Positions 53,417 through 63,152 are shown, numbered from the stretch's first letter. The stretch: DNA of 64,000 nucleotides from Acidobacteriaceae bacterium (GCA_028283625.1 JAPWKG010000024.1:124001-188000), one strand, 5' to 3'. Notes: a model not told the origin generated them from the sequence alone. Translations and numbers: made by a program.

Positions 53417-54331
53417 TTACTTTGTGATCCCTCCTACCAGCCCGGCAAAGTCCATCAATGCCGGAGCCAGAAGAACGAGGAACAGGCAGGGGAAGATAAA
53501 GAAAACCAGAGGGAAGACAATCTTGACGCGCGTTTTTGCCGCAGCTTCTTCAGCACGCTGCCGTCGCTTGGCGCGTAGTTCGTCAGCAAACTCCGCTAAG
53601 GCTTTAGCGATCGGTGTACCAAAGCGCTCGGTCTGATGAAGCATGCTGACAAAGGTAGAGATCTCCGGAACCTTGACACGGTGAACGAAGTGATCCCAGG
53701 CTTCAAGCCGAGGTACGCCTGCGCGTTGCTCAAGATTGACGCGGATAAACTCCTGTTGAATATCACGATGACTCACGCCCAGCTCATCGCCGATGCGCAG
53801 CAAGGCCTGGTCCAGACCAAGACCTGCGTCAACGCAGATCACCAGAAGATCCATTGCATCCGGCAGAGCACGCACAATTCGTTCGCGTCTTTGCTTTACT
53901 TTTACCGTGAGCACAAGGTTCGGTACGAGGAAACCTGTAGCCGAAAGAGCCACCATCCAGAACAGGGTGTTACTCGGTACGAGGCTTCCGAGCAAAACTC
54001 CAAGCAGCGGAGTCAGGGTCTGCAACGCGAAGAAGATATCTGCTGCGTAGCGTCCCCGATACCCGCCGGCTTGCAGATCTTCCTGTGATTTCGCGCTGAG
54101 CTTGAGGCCCAGCTTTCTCCTCAAGGCTGCCGCAGAGTCCGCAAGCCTTGCCTCCATCTGCTGGCGTCGCGTACGAGTCATGGTCTGTCCTCGCTGAGAC
54201 GGGCCAACAATGGTCAGCAAACGTTCTGACTCACGAGAAGGCTGTATGAGCCATGGCAAAAATGCCAGGAAAAGAGCGCAGAAGAACGTGAGCCCAAGCA
54301 GTAAGAAAAAAAGGATTTGGATAACGCTCAT
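53417..54331 (-). CDS. tadC: TadC-like inner-membrane platform protein (type II secretion F family)
   Basis: The 304-residue product has an N-terminal helix (ILFFLLLGLTFFCALFLAFL), a middle pair of helices and the T2SF domain with RALPDAMDLLVICVDAGLGLDQALLRI and the closing helix VKIVFPLVFFIFPCLFLVLLAPAL. It forms the membrane platform on which the CpaF ATPase acts, together with TadB. It overlaps tadB by four bases. Confidence 0.92.
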   Translation of the reverse strand: MSVIQILFFLLLGLTFFCALFLAFLPWLIQPSRESERLLTIVGPSQRGQTMTRTRRQQMEARLADSAAALRRKLGLKLSAKSQEDLQAGGYRGRYAADIFFALQTLTPLLGVLLGSLVPSNTLFWMVALSATGFLVPNLVLTVKVKQRRERIVRALPDAMDLLVICVDAGLGLDQALLRIGDELGVSHRDIQQEFIRVNLEQRAGVPRLEAWDHFVHRVKVPEISTFVSMLHQTERFGTPIAKALAEFADELRAKRRQRAEEAAAKTRVKIVFPLVFFIFPCLFLVLLAPALMDFAGLVGGITK

Positions 54332-55296
54332 ACTTCAATCCCTCGTACGATCCGTCGAATCGTAAAGGCTCCCATCGCGAGCAGAACAATGCCGATGGAA
54401 AGCAATTTCTTCCCGGAATCGGTTTGAAAGAGAACGCGCGAGTAGCCCGGGTCGAGCAGATTGATGATGACCAGCAAGATGACTGGAAGCATGCAAAGAA
54501 TCCACCCGGTCATGCGTCCCTGTGCGGTGTGGGTGCGAACCTCGCGCTGGATTCGTGCTCGATCGCGAATCAGACTTGCCAGGCGTTCCATAATTTCCAC
54601 AAGGTTTCCGCCGGTTTCTTTCTGTACGAGCATGCCTGTGATGACAACCTGAAGATCGGTTGAGGGCATTCTTTGGAGCGACTCCATCAGAGCATCGCGT
54701 AGGCCCAGACCGTAGCTCTGCTTGCGAAAGATCTCTGTGAACTCAGTCTTGGCCGGTTCGGGAGCATCATCGGCCACCATACCGATTGCGCTCGTCAGTG
54801 AGTGGCCGGCTCGTAGCGCCCGTGCGCACATCTCGATGCAGTCAGCCAAAACGGCATCGAAGGCTGCTAGACGTCTGCGTGCCTGAATCTGCAGCATCAG
54901 AATGGGGAGATAGCCTGCGCAGACACCTGCGGCGATGGCCGCTGTCAGCATCCAGGTCAGAACGTATGTGAGCATGCTTACGCCAATTGCCAGCAACAGG
55001 CTCAGACCAAGGACTGCTCCAGGATGAAGCTTGCTCTGCGCACGTAACAGCAGACTCTCCAGCTTCATCAGCAGATTCGTTCCCTTCAGCGCCTCTTCCA
55101 GCCACAGATAGAGACGCGTTGTCTGCTTGGTATCTTTGGCCTCGGATCGCGGATGGGCTGCGGTGACTTTGATCGCAACGAGGGAATCCAGGCGCTTTTC
55201 CATCGCTGTTTGTTCCTTGGTTGGACGCATGGCAACGTACACCAGGAAAAAAACGATGCTGGAAAGAAGAAGAAATGCAAGGAGGAGGACAAGCAT
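54328..55296 (-). CDS. tadB: TadB-like inner-membrane platform protein
   Basis: The start was set at ATG 55296, after a GGAGG inside the cpaF end; the longer open frame to 55446 has no family likeness. The 322-residue product has the first helix MLVLLLAFLLLSSIVFFLVYVAM, further helices, and the T2SF signature FDAVLADCIEMCARALRAGHS with ETGGNLVEIMERLASLIRDR. It starts 7 bp after cpaF and overlaps tadC. Confidence 0.92.
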   Translation of the reverse strand: MLVLLLAFLLLSSIVFFLVYVAMRPTKEQTAMEKRLDSLVAIKVTAAHPRSEAKDTKQTTRLYLWLEEALKGTNLLMKLESLLLRAQSKLHPGAVLGLSLLLAIGVSMLTYVLTWMLTAAIAAGVCAGYLPILMLQIQARRRLAAFDAVLADCIEMCARALRAGHSLTSAIGMVADDAPEPAKTEFTEIFRKQSYGLGLRDALMESLQRMPSTDLQVVITGMLVQKETGGNLVEIMERLASLIRDRARIQREVRTHTAQGRMTGWILCMLPVILLVIINLLDPGYSRVLFQTDSGKKLLSIGIVLLAMGAFTIRRIVRGIEV

Positions 55297-55303
55297 GATC
55301 GAG

Positions 55304-56647
55304 CTATACCTCCATGCTGTGATGGGTGAGGCCTGCTGGAAGCGGCAGTCCGGCAGCCTGCAGCTTTTCGCCGAAACGCGGAAGAATGCCTGTAGCGTGG
55401 AAACGGCCACGAATGCGTCCTTGCGGCCCGAGGCCCTTACGCTCAAAGAGGAAGAGATCCTGCATGCCGATCGTCTCGTTTTGAACCCCGGTCAGTTCGG
55501 AGATGTGCGTGATGCGTCGTGAGCCATCGCTCATGCGCGCGACCTGCACAATAAGGTGAACTGCGGAAGCAATCTGTGTGCGGATCGCGCGTTCCGGAAG
55601 CTTCAGTCCTCCCATCATGGCCATGGTCTCCATACGCGAGAGGGCATCGCGTGGTGTGTTGGCATGGATCGTTGTCAACGAACCATCGTGTCCTGTATTC
55701 ATTGCTTGCAGCATGTCGAGCGTTTCCTCGCCGCGGACTTCGCCGAGGACGATACGATCAGGACGCATACGCAATGCATTAATGACCAACTCGCGCTGAC
55801 GGACGGCCTTCTCGCCCTCCATATTTGGAGGCCGTGTCTCCAGCCGGACAACGTGCTCCTGGCGCAACATCAGTTCTGCAGAATCCTCAATGGTGACGAT
55901 GCGCTCACGTGGTGAAATGAACCCGGAGAGCATGTTGAGCAAGGTCGTTTTGCCTGCGCCCGTGCCGCCGGAGACCACGATGTTCAAGCGCGACTCTACT
56001 GCGAGTTGCAGCACCTCCAGCATGGGCTGCGTAAGCATTTGCGAGCGAAGAAGGTCCTCTGCCCGCAGTGGACCGGAGGAGAATCGGCGAATCGAGAGAA
56101 TTGGTCCATCGATGGCAAGAGGGGGAATAATGACATTCACGCGCGAGCCATCGCTCAGGCGAGCATCCACCATCGGCGAAGATTCATCCACGCGACGGCC
56201 AACCGCAGAAACAATGCGGTCGATAATATGCATAAGGTGTCGACTATCTTTGAACACAACATCTGTGCGTTCGAGAATCCCTTTGCGTTCGATATAGACC
56301 GCGCGGTGTGTGTTGACGAGGATATCGCTGATCGTCGGGTCATGCAGCAGAGGCTCGAGAGGGCCAAGGCCAAAGACTTCATTGACGACCTCTTGTGTGA
56401 GCTTGTCGCGCTCCGCACTGCTTAGCGGAACACCTTGCTCAACCATCAGGCGGCTGATGGTATTGAAAAGCTGTTGTTGTCCTGTGCGTGTCTCACTAAA
56501 CTCGTTGAGCCGTTCCAGATCCAGCCGGTTAATAAGCTCGCGATGTACTGCAGACTTGATCTTCTGCTGGACCGCATCCGGGATCGTTCGCACGGCCGCG
56601 GTTGCGGTTGGTTCCGGTTTATTGTTCGTCACTTCGAGCAGGTTCAT
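55304..56647 (-). CDS. cpaF: CpaF/TadA secretion ATPase
   Basis: A hexameric ATPase driving Flp pilus extension. From ATG 56647 it has 447 residues (GTG at 56656 also possible). It contains an N-terminal three-helix region, [16 protein letters not shown], Walker A in [14 protein letters not shown] (about residue 240), an Asp box ITIEDSAEL-like [11 protein letters not shown], Walker [17 protein letters not shown], and the His box [16 protein letters not shown]. Every element needed for activity is present. Confidence 0.95.
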   Translation of the reverse strand: MNLLEVTNNKPEPTATAAVRTIPDAVQQKIKSAVHRELINRLDLERLNEFSETRTGQQQLFNTISRLMVEQGVPLSSAERDKLTQEVVNEVFGLGPLEPLLHDPTISDILVNTHRAVYIERKGILERTDVVFKDSRHLMHIIDRIVSAVGRRVDESSPMVDARLSDGSRVNVIIPPLAIDGPILSIRRFSSGPLRAEDLLRSQMLTQPMLEVLQLAVESRLNIVVSGGTGAGKTTLLNMLSGFISPRERIVTIEDSAELMLRQEHVVRLETRPPNMEGEKAVRQRELVINALRMRPDRIVLGEVRGEETLDMLQAMNTGHDGSLTTIHANTPRDALSRMETMAMMGGLKLPERAIRTQIASAVHLIVQVARMSDGSRRITHISELTGVQNETIGMQDLFLFERKGLGPQGRIRGRFHATGILPRFGEKLQAAGLPLPAGLTHHSMEV

Positions 56648-56677
56648 AGCGGGCACTCTTGGATGAGGTAGTCTGCG

Positions 56678-57934
56678 TTATGAGGCGGAAGAGCTTTGTG
56701 CTGTAAGTGACTGCAGCCAGCCGGTGAGTCGTTTCTGTTCTTTACCCGCCTTAATGCGGCGTGCCGGGGCGCCAACGATCTCATCAGACCATTGCGCCAG
56801 CGCCAGAGGAACATCTCCATTGCTTCCTGGGCCAAGTGGTTCTCCCAGATTTGCTGCGCGAATCAACCCCGGATAAGCGTTGGGAATACGCACCGCAATG
56901 CGTTGCCGTGTCGCGCGCTCAATGTACTCCGCGTCGATCGCAAACGGAGAGTTACTGCGATTAAGAAGAATACGAGTTTTTTCACTGCTCTCTTCCAGAA
57001 CGACCAGCTCATCAATCATGCGCGCAAGGTCGCGCGCAGCGGCAACATCCGGAGAAGCAACCAGGTAAACCGTTTGTGACACGGAGAAGACAGGTTGGCT
57101 CAGCGCACGCTCCACCCGGTTGCAGTCGATAACGATGTACTCGTATTCGCTTGCCAGGAAGTCCAGGGCACGTCGAACTGCTTCAGGCTCCAGTTCGCGC
57201 TCGGTGCGAAAGGTGTCCGGGGAGGTAAGGACCTCCACACCGCTTTCGTGCTTGGCAACAAAGCGATGGAGTAGTTCGCTATCCATGCGAGCGAGGTTAC
57301 GAACGACCTCTTCGAAATGGTTGCCTGAGCTATCGAGCCCCAGGTAGACAGAAACGTGCCCGCCTGAAAGATGTTGGTCGATTAGCAGCGTTCGCTTGCC
57401 GTGGCGCTTTGCAAGGAAGATCGCCAAGTGGACCGCAAGTGTCGTTGTGCCGACACCCCCTTTTGCGCCGACGAGCGTAATGACTTTGGCGCGGTCCTCC
57501 TGCGAGTGGATGTTCGTTGCGCTTACGTTTTCCAGGCGATTCAGTACCGTGTCCAGGGCCGTTTGCTGAATCGGCTCCGAGATCAGCTCGCTGCAGCCTG
57601 CACGCAGCGCGGTCAGGATCAGATCGGAAGTGGCACTTTTCACTACGGCAATGGCCAGCACTTTGTTGCCGTATGCTTCATTCAGATAGCGAGTTGTTTC
57701 TGCAGCCTGTTCCGGATTTTTTTCAAAGTCGATCAAGACAATGCAGTAGTCGGCATCGTGCAGCTGAGGTCCGAAGGAAGGCCGCTTTTGAGCGGAGAAA
57801 TACTCTTCGGCGTGAACCTCTTCGATAAGCCACGCACGGCTCCGCACAATGCGCGTGACCTCATTGCGTGTTGCAGGATTGGTGCCAATGGTCAGCAGAA
57901 CGACGCTGGCAAAACCTGGAATCTTCTTCGTCAT
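56678..57934 (-). CDS. cpaE: CpaE/TadZ-like ParA-type ATPase
   Basis: The 418-residue product has an N-terminal receiver-like region without obvious phospho-acceptor site (about 1-135), then a MinD/ParA domain with deviant Walker A VGAKGGVGTTTLAVHLA and TLLIDQHLSGG. TadZ/CpaE proteins localise the pilus machine to the pole. Overlaps the secretin gene by 4 bases and lies 30 bp before cpaF. Absence of the conserved receiver Asp was judged by eye. Confidence 0.9.
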   Translation of the reverse strand: MTKKIPGFASVVLLTIGTNPATRNEVTRIVRSRAWLIEEVHAEEYFSAQKRPSFGPQLHDADYCIVLIDFEKNPEQAAETTRYLNEAYGNKVLAIAVVKSATSDLILTALRAGCSELISEPIQQTALDTVLNRLENVSATNIHSQEDRAKVITLVGAKGGVGTTTLAVHLAIFLAKRHGKRTLLIDQHLSGGHVSVYLGLDSSGNHFEEVVRNLARMDSELLHRFVAKHESGVEVLTSPDTFRTERELEPEAVRRALDFLASEYEYIVIDCNRVERALSQPVFSVSQTVYLVASPDVAAARDLARMIDELVVLEESSEKTRILLNRSNSPFAIDAEYIERATRQRIAVRIPNAYPGLIRAANLGEPLGPGSNGDVPLALAQWSDEIVGAPARRIKAGKEQKRLTGWLQSLTAQSSSAS

Positions 57935-59466
57935 CGTTGTGTGCCTCCCGTGACGGTGGTGCTCGGAGCAGACTGATCGTACTTCGGCAGAGAGTTATCG
58001 AACTTGTCCTGATTAATGCCAGGAACGGCCATCTTGGGTTGCATCAACGAGGTGTCCGGCGCCTTGAGCTCGGCATGGAGTGGATCGATCGTCTCGGGCG
58101 TGACGAGCACGATCAGCTCTGTGCGCGAATGGTTGATCGACTTCGATTTGAAGAGGTTCCCTAAAATGGGGACGTTTGCAATTCCAGGCGTACGGGAAAG
58201 CTGATCGGTCATCCGGTTGTCCAGAAGGCCGGAGATGGCAAAGGTCTGACCGTTCTGCAGTACGACCTGCGTCTCCGCGCGCCGGGTGGAGAGAGCAGGG
58301 ATGGTATAGCCACTGATCTGCACCGCATTGGTGTAGTCCAGCGCACTGACCTCAGGGGCAACCGTTAGCTGAATTGTGCCGTCGCTGTTTACGATCGGTG
58401 TGAAATCAAGGCGCACACCGTAGGGGCGGAACTGGATACTGATCGAGGTGAGACCGTTTGTGCTGCCTTGTACGACAGGGAAGGGGAACTCGCCGCCTGC
58501 GAGAAAGTTGGCTCTCTGTCCGCTGATCGCCGTAATGTTCGGCTCGGCCAGGATTTGCAGCACCTGCTTGGACTCCATGTCCTGCAGCATGGCGCCGATA
58601 TTGAGCGGTGCGTTATAGAGCAGAAAGTTCAAAGGGTTTGAGATCGTTACCGTCTTGTTGCCTGCAGTCACAGTCGTTCCGCTGCCGCTGCTGGTCTGGC
58701 TGTTTGTGGATGCGGCAAGGGAAGATGGAAACTGTGACGTGCTGGATTGAGCCAGCGTGTTGCCGCCAACGCTGAATAGGTTGATGCCCATTTGCTCCAG
58801 CTTGCTGCGGTCCACTTCCACAATGCGCACCTTCAGGCGCACCTGCTGCACTCCGTTGGAGTTGATGATCAGAGCGTTGGAGACATTTTTGGCGTAGAGT
58901 CCTGCCAGATGTTCGGCCTCGTCATAGCTTGCACGGGTTGAGACATTGCCGGAGAGGACGATATGGTCTTGTGCGGCGCGAACATGAATCTCATCGTGCG
59001 GCAGCGCATCTTTCAGTGCGGAACGAAGCTGTTCTGTGTCGAGATCGACGGCAAAGGTGTAGGTGCGAGACATCCCCCCCTCATCCCACACCATCAGTGA
59101 GCTTACGCCGGGCTGCTTGGCGGTAATGAGCACCTCACTGGGAGATGCCATGTAGGCATACAGCACGCCCGGGTCGGTAACGTAAATCTTGTTCAGTCGC
59201 TGCTTTGAGCTAACCGAGGCAGACCGGCCGACGAGCAGATGCGAGGCTTCTTCCGTAAGATTTGCGCTAACGAAGCCGGAGCTGCTCGTGCCTGCACCGT
59301 CTGAGGTTTCCGTCGCGCTTGTGCTCTCTTCGCCTGCGGCCTCATTGGTTGCAGCGTGCCGATGTGTGCTGCGATGCGTTGCGCCGTGCAGTGGCATCGC
59401 GATGACGGTTGTGGCTAACAGCACAGAAGCAAGGAGTGGAGAAGGGAAAAAGGTACTGAAGGTCAT
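57931..59466 (-). CDS. cpaC: CpaC/RcpA outer-membrane secretin
   Basis: The 511-residue product has a signal peptide, a low-complexity stretch, an N-terminal pilus domain (about 70-150: LLVGRSASVSSKQRLNKIYVTDPGV), a BON-like module (DEIHVRAAQDHIVLSGNVS), and a secretin core (about 280-470) with EPNITAISGQRANFLAGGEFPFPV and DQLSRTPGIANVPILGNLFKS. It forms the outer-membrane ring for pilus exit. It shares one base with cpaB. Confidence 0.95.
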   Translation of the reverse strand: MTFSTFFPSPLLASVLLATTVIAMPLHGATHRSTHRHAATNEAAGEESTSATETSDGAGTSSSGFVSANLTEEASHLLVGRSASVSSKQRLNKIYVTDPGVLYAYMASPSEVLITAKQPGVSSLMVWDEGGMSRTYTFAVDLDTEQLRSALKDALPHDEIHVRAAQDHIVLSGNVSTRASYDEAEHLAGLYAKNVSNALIINSNGVQQVRLKVRIVEVDRSKLEQMGINLFSVGGNTLAQSSTSQFPSSLAASTNSQTSSGSGTTVTAGNKTVTISNPLNFLLYNAPLNIGAMLQDMESKQVLQILAEPNITAISGQRANFLAGGEFPFPVVQGSTNGLTSISIQFRPYGVRLDFTPIVNSDGTIQLTVAPEVSALDYTNAVQISGYTIPALSTRRAETQVVLQNGQTFAISGLLDNRMTDQLSRTPGIANVPILGNLFKSKSINHSRTELIVLVTPETIDPLHAELKAPDTSLMQPKMAVPGINQDKFDNSLPKYDQSAPSTTVTGGTQR

Positions 59467-60296
59467 CAGAAGGTCTCCACGCTTTGTTTGTCGCCGCGAA
59501 GGATTTCAACGCTATAGCGCGGTGCTGGAGGTGCTTGGGAAACAATTCGCTGGCGAATGACAGTGGGTGTGCTGCGTGGGGCTACAGGAGTAATCGGAGC
59601 TTGCGATCCGAGTGCAGAAACACTGACCTCCTTGGCATCTGCAATGCTGTGGTCGCCTCCATTCCGCAGAATGAAGTGAACGCTACCCTGGCTGCTGGCT
59701 AATACGGCTCGCTCTGCATCCTGCGGTGTGACGAGCAGCGTAACCACATCCACATGGGTGGCTTTTCCTTCCGGGTCAGGCTGCATTTTCTGTCCGGCGG
59801 TGAGCACCTGTACGTTCTGGAGCACGATGGAGGTCGTTGCTTCTGCAGCGGCAGAGCTTGGCCGCAGCGTTACCAGTACGTCGACATGACTACCTGGAAG
59901 CAGATAACCGGCGACGCCGACCACCTCATCGGAACGCAGCGAGATCGCGCGCATCCCGTCCGGAATATGTGCGGAGAGCCCTGCACCAGCGATTCCCAGA
60001 TGGCGATCAAGGACGGGTTCTCCGGATGCAAGAGGATAGAGAACAACCTTTCCTGCGACATCTTCAATACGCGCAAAGCTTCCGCTGAGCGGCTGGTTAC
60101 TGTTCCAGTCGACAAACTGGAGATCTTCACTATTCAGGACCTCTCCCCCGCTCAGGCTGTGGCGAGTAGCGACATAGTGAAGCGTTCCGTGCTTCTTGGC
60201 AACAGAGTGCGCGAACATGCGGCTAAGCCAGAAGGTGAAAATGGCTGAGATAGCTAAAGCGGCTAGCAGAGCTGTGAGCAGGCGTCGAGTCTTCAT
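59466..60296 (-). CDS. cpaB: CpaB/RcpC-like Flp pilus assembly protein
   Basis: The 276-residue product has one N-terminal helix (LLTALLAALAISAIFTFWLS), a SAF domain (YVATRHSLSGGEVLNSEDLQ) and an RcpC-like region (LPGSHVDVLVTLRPSS, then VVTLLVTPQDAERAVLASSQGSVHFILRN). It stabilises the periplasmic part and secretin of the pilus machine. It starts 6 bp after cpaA. Confidence 0.93.
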   Translation of the reverse strand: MKTRRLLTALLAALAISAIFTFWLSRMFAHSVAKKHGTLHYVATRHSLSGGEVLNSEDLQFVDWNSNQPLSGSFARIEDVAGKVVLYPLASGEPVLDRHLGIAGAGLSAHIPDGMRAISLRSDEVVGVAGYLLPGSHVDVLVTLRPSSAAAEATTSIVLQNVQVLTAGQKMQPDPEGKATHVDVVTLLVTPQDAERAVLASSQGSVHFILRNGGDHSIADAKEVSVSALGSQAPITPVAPRSTPTVIRQRIVSQAPPAPRYSVEILRGDKQSVETF

Positions 60297-60302
60297 CGCA
60301 AT

Positions 60303-60839
60303 TTACCCCCTGCTCCCCTGCGCGAAAAACGAGAGAACTGTGCCGGCTGCAATCGCAATACCGTAGGGAAGCCGCAACGAAGTCGTGCTTTGTACGTGCA
60401 GCTCAGGATGGGGCTCTAGTCCAAAGTTTCTGTGGTGCACGGCAAGAGTTCCTACGTTGAGAAGCGTGCGTTGCAGTTGCTTGTGGCGCAGAGCCAGAGC
60501 GATGCCCATAACCCCTCCAACCAGCGCGGTGAAGACGAGCATGGAGGGAAGCCTTGCAAGCCCCACACCGGCGGCTGCAGCGGCGACCAGCTTTACATCG
60601 CCTCCGCCCATCCCTCCGGCGAGAAAGAAAAGCAGGAAGAATCCGCCTGCGATCAGGGCCGAGAGGAGCGACGTACCCAGGCTGGCTGCGCCAAACAGCA
60701 GCCCGTTCATCACAAGTGCGCCAGCGAGTGCGGGAAGTGTAAGCCAGTTGGGAATACGCCTGCACAGAAGATCCGTACAGGCGCCCAACAGGACAACGGT
60801 TGTGACACAAGCGATCTGGATGTGCGAGGGATGCATCAT
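60303..60839 (-). CDS. cpaA: CpaA prepilin peptidase (A24 aspartic protease)
   Basis: The 178-residue membrane protein has about six helices and both catalytic aspartates: CTDLLCRRIPNWLT and GGMGGGDVKLVAA (GxGD motif). It lacks the N-methylation domain of larger type IV prepilin peptidases, as expected for CpaA/TadV. It processes the Flp pilin and TadE/F pseudopilins of this operon. Starts 44 bp after flp. Confidence 0.93.
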   Translation of the reverse strand: MMHPSHIQIACVTTVVLLGACTDLLCRRIPNWLTLPALAGALVMNGLLFGAASLGTSLLSALIAGGFFLLFFLAGGMGGGDVKLVAAAAAGVGLARLPSMLVFTALVGGVMGIALALRHKQLQRTLLNVGTLAVHHRNFGLEPHPELHVQSTTSLRLPYGIAIAAGTVLSFFAQGSRG

Positions 60840-60883
60840 CGTTCGTTCAGCTCCAGGGAGCGCCTGGTTGGCGCGTGGACCGG

Positions 60884-61069
60884 TTACGAAATCGCGGAGT
60901 CAAGCTTGGTCTGAATCGCGGAGAAGACGTTCTGGATCGTCGTTGCGAGAGACTTTAGCGTTGCAACGGCGGCCAGACCGACCAGAGCTGCGATCAGCGC
61001 GTATTCGATCAGGTCCTGCCCGGACTCATCGGCGAGAAGCTGTTGTGACTTGAGGCGAAGTGTGTGCAT
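60884..61069 (-). CDS. flp: Flp/Fap major pilin
   Basis: The 61-residue prepilin starts at ATG 61069 after AAGGAG. Leader residues 1-17 end in ADESG, cleavage is expected before Gln18, and the mature start QDLIEYALIAALVGL has Glu at +5 and Tyr at +6, the Flp motif. The remainder is one hydrophobic helix and a short tail. First gene of the operon that reaches to 50504. Confidence 0.94.
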   Translation of the reverse strand: MHTLRLKSQQLLADESGQDLIEYALIAALVGLAAVATLKSLATTIQNVFSAIQTKLDSAIS

Positions 61070-61466
61070 GGTGGTGGCTCCTTGTGTGCGTGTTCTTTGG
61101 AATGATCTGTGGAACGAGAGGGACGTTCGTCCTGCTCTTCGCACCGGATTTTTGCTCCAAATACAGGCCATCCGTTGAGGAATGGCGCAAGCGTAACATC
61201 GGGCGGTTACCCAAAAACAGCAGGGAGTGACGAATTCGAGCGATGCGATATCGCCTGTGATATCGAAAGAGGAAAAATATTTTGAGCGAGACCCGAAAGG
61301 AGGTTCCGTGTGGGGAAAAAGCGATACAACTGTTTTCGAGCCTTGGTCATGTTGCGTCTATCGGCCGTTTTTGAAATCACGTTAGGCCGCAATCTGCCGA
61401 TAGAAGAAAAATGCAGTTTGGACGCCGTCTTACCTCAAAAAGACGAGCTGATGCAGGCAGGTACCT
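61070..61466. promoter_or_regulatory. Divergent region between flp and the GGDEF-EAL gene
   Basis: This 397-bp stretch should hold the promoters of the Tad operon and of the GGDEF-EAL gene. Visible features are a GCGATATCGC palindrome with a second GATATCG nearby (about 61246-61265), and a perfect AAAGGAGG at 61296-61303 followed by GTG codons, with only short frames behind it. No cyclic di-GMP riboswitch fold was recognised. Confidence 0.5.
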
Positions 61467-63101
61467 ATGAGCGATCTCGCGTGGAGTCAGATATCCCTGA
61501 GCGGTGGACGAAGCGGATACGTCCTTCTGCTCGCCTGCGTCTTCCTGTTGGGAGCTGTGTTGCTCTCTGGGCAGTGGTTTTTGATTGCCTTCGCGCGTAA
61601 GCGTAACCAAAGCGCGGACCATGAAAGTCGTCAGGAGAAAGAGCGTTTGGCCGCTGCGCTGGAGTCGCAGCACGTCACCTCACTGCGGAACGATGCGCTT
61701 GCGGCAGAGGTAAGAGAGCGGCAGAAGGCTGAGGCGCGCTTACAGCATCTCGCCTACCACGATCCCATGACAGGGCTCTACAACCGGGCTTATCTCAGCG
61801 AGCGAATGCAGCAGTATTTGCAGACGCGCCCAGTGCGTAAAGGTGCGCAGGCTGCTCTGTTGTATCTCGATCTCGATAACTTCAAAGCGGTGAATGACAC
61901 GCTTGGTCACGGTGCTGGGGATCGGCTGCTGGTTGAAATTGCCGCGCGCATACAACGCTGCGTAGGTGTGGAAAGCGTGGTCGCACGCATGGGAGGCGAT
62001 GAGTTCACGGTGCTGCTGCAGCGCGTGTATAACTCCGACAGCGCCTACCGCCTTGCGCAACGGTTGATTACGTTGATTGAAGAGCCGCTGGAGGTGGAAG
62101 GCAACCTCTTTACCATTTCCGCTTCGGTAGGTGTCTGCGGAGTGCATGAAGGCTACACGCAGGGAGATATGATTCTGCGCGATGCGGACCTCGCGCTTTA
62201 TCGCGCCAAACGCGATGGCGGAAGCCGCGCTGTGATCTTCAGCCCCTCGATCTATGAAGAGATGCTGCTCAGCACGCGCACCAAGCAGGAGATGAAAGAC
62301 GCGTTGAGTAATCAGGAGTATGAGGTCTACTACCAACCCCTGATCGATATGCGCGACAACACCATCTACGGTGTTGAAGCGTTGATTCGTTGGAATCATC
62401 CTCGTCGTGGGCTGCTGACTCCCGGAAATTTCATCCCTCTGGCGGAGGAGACGGGCCTGGTGGTGGAGATCGGAAACTGGTGTTTACGTAAAGCCTGCGA
62501 AGAGTATGGCCATATGCTGGACCACGCGGAAAACAACCTGTTGTTGAGCGTGAACGTCTCCACGCGCCAGCTCGAGTCGGGTGATTTTGTAGAGACTCTG
62601 CGAGAGGTTTTGCAGAAGAGTGTTCTGCGCGCAAGCTGTTTGCAGCTTGAGATCACGGAGAGCATTCTGGCCTCGGACCCGGTGCGGGTGGGGGCCTTAT
62701 TTCAGGAGATTCGGGCTCTGGGGGTAAAGATCGCGTTCGATGACTTCGGTACGGGGTATTCCTCGCTCAGCTATCTTGAGCGTTATCCGATCGATACGCT
62801 CAAGATCGATCAGTCGTTTGTGCAGGGCATGAAGGGGGCTCCGGTCAATCGGGATATTGTGCGCTTTATCGTGCAGCTCGCGCACGCGATTCATACCCGG
62901 GTGACTGCGGAGGGCGTTGAGACAAGTGAGCAGCAGGAGATGTTGCTTTCTTTGGGGTGCTTCACCGCGCAAGGTTTTCTTTACAGCCGCCCTGTACCGC
63001 TCGCGGCAACGCTTCAGTTGCTGGAGCAGGGGCTTCCCGGCGGCAGGCGCGAGTCGCGCGCAAAACTCTTTCGGCTACCGGCCCGGCCTGAGCCGGTATA
63101 G
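61467..63101 (+). CDS. Membrane GGDEF-EAL protein (cyclic di-GMP turnover)
   Basis: The 544-residue product has one N-terminal helix (about 17-42), a coiled segment (50-95), a GGDEF domain (96-255) with intact MGGDEF (176-180) and an EAL domain (about 275-525) with VEALIRWNHP (304-306), ITESILA, FDDFGTGYSSLSYL, LKIDQSF and AEGVET. Both motifs are complete, so synthesis and hydrolysis are both possible. The RxxD inhibitory site before GGDEF is missing. It is divergent from the Tad operon, whose pili are commonly controlled by cyclic di-GMP. Confidence 0.93.
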   Translation: MSDLAWSQISLSGGRSGYVLLLACVFLLGAVLLSGQWFLIAFARKRNQSADHESRQEKERLAAALESQHVTSLRNDALAAEVRERQKAEARLQHLAYHDPMTGLYNRAYLSERMQQYLQTRPVRKGAQAALLYLDLDNFKAVNDTLGHGAGDRLLVEIAARIQRCVGVESVVARMGGDEFTVLLQRVYNSDSAYRLAQRLITLIEEPLEVEGNLFTISASVGVCGVHEGYTQGDMILRDADLALYRAKRDGGSRAVIFSPSIYEEMLLSTRTKQEMKDALSNQEYEVYYQPLIDMRDNTIYGVEALIRWNHPRRGLLTPGNFIPLAEETGLVVEIGNWCLRKACEEYGHMLDHAENNLLLSVNVSTRQLESGDFVETLREVLQKSVLRASCLQLEITESILASDPVRVGALFQEIRALGVKIAFDDFGTGYSSLSYLERYPIDTLKIDQSFVQGMKGAPVNRDIVRFIVQLAHAIHTRVTAEGVETSEQQEMLLSLGCFTAQGFLYSRPVPLAATLQLLEQGLPGGRRESRAKLFRLPARPEPV

Positions 63102-63152
63102 GCCGCTTTGCAGGGGTGCTTTTACACTGGTGGCAGGAGCTCCCCGAACTTT

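Noticed and set aside
61070-61200. Sigma-54 promoter upstream of flp
   Set aside because: A GG...GC pair is present on the minus strand, but the spacing is 12 rather than 10 and the flanking bases do not match.
61200-61466. Cyclic di-GMP riboswitch before the GGDEF-EAL gene
   Set aside because: No GEMM-type conserved blocks or paired stems could be found.
61310-61600. 96-codon frame overlapping the GGDEF-EAL start
   Set aside because: More than 130 bases of overlap with a gene of certain frame, and no family likeness; only a short upstream frame is kept as a finding.
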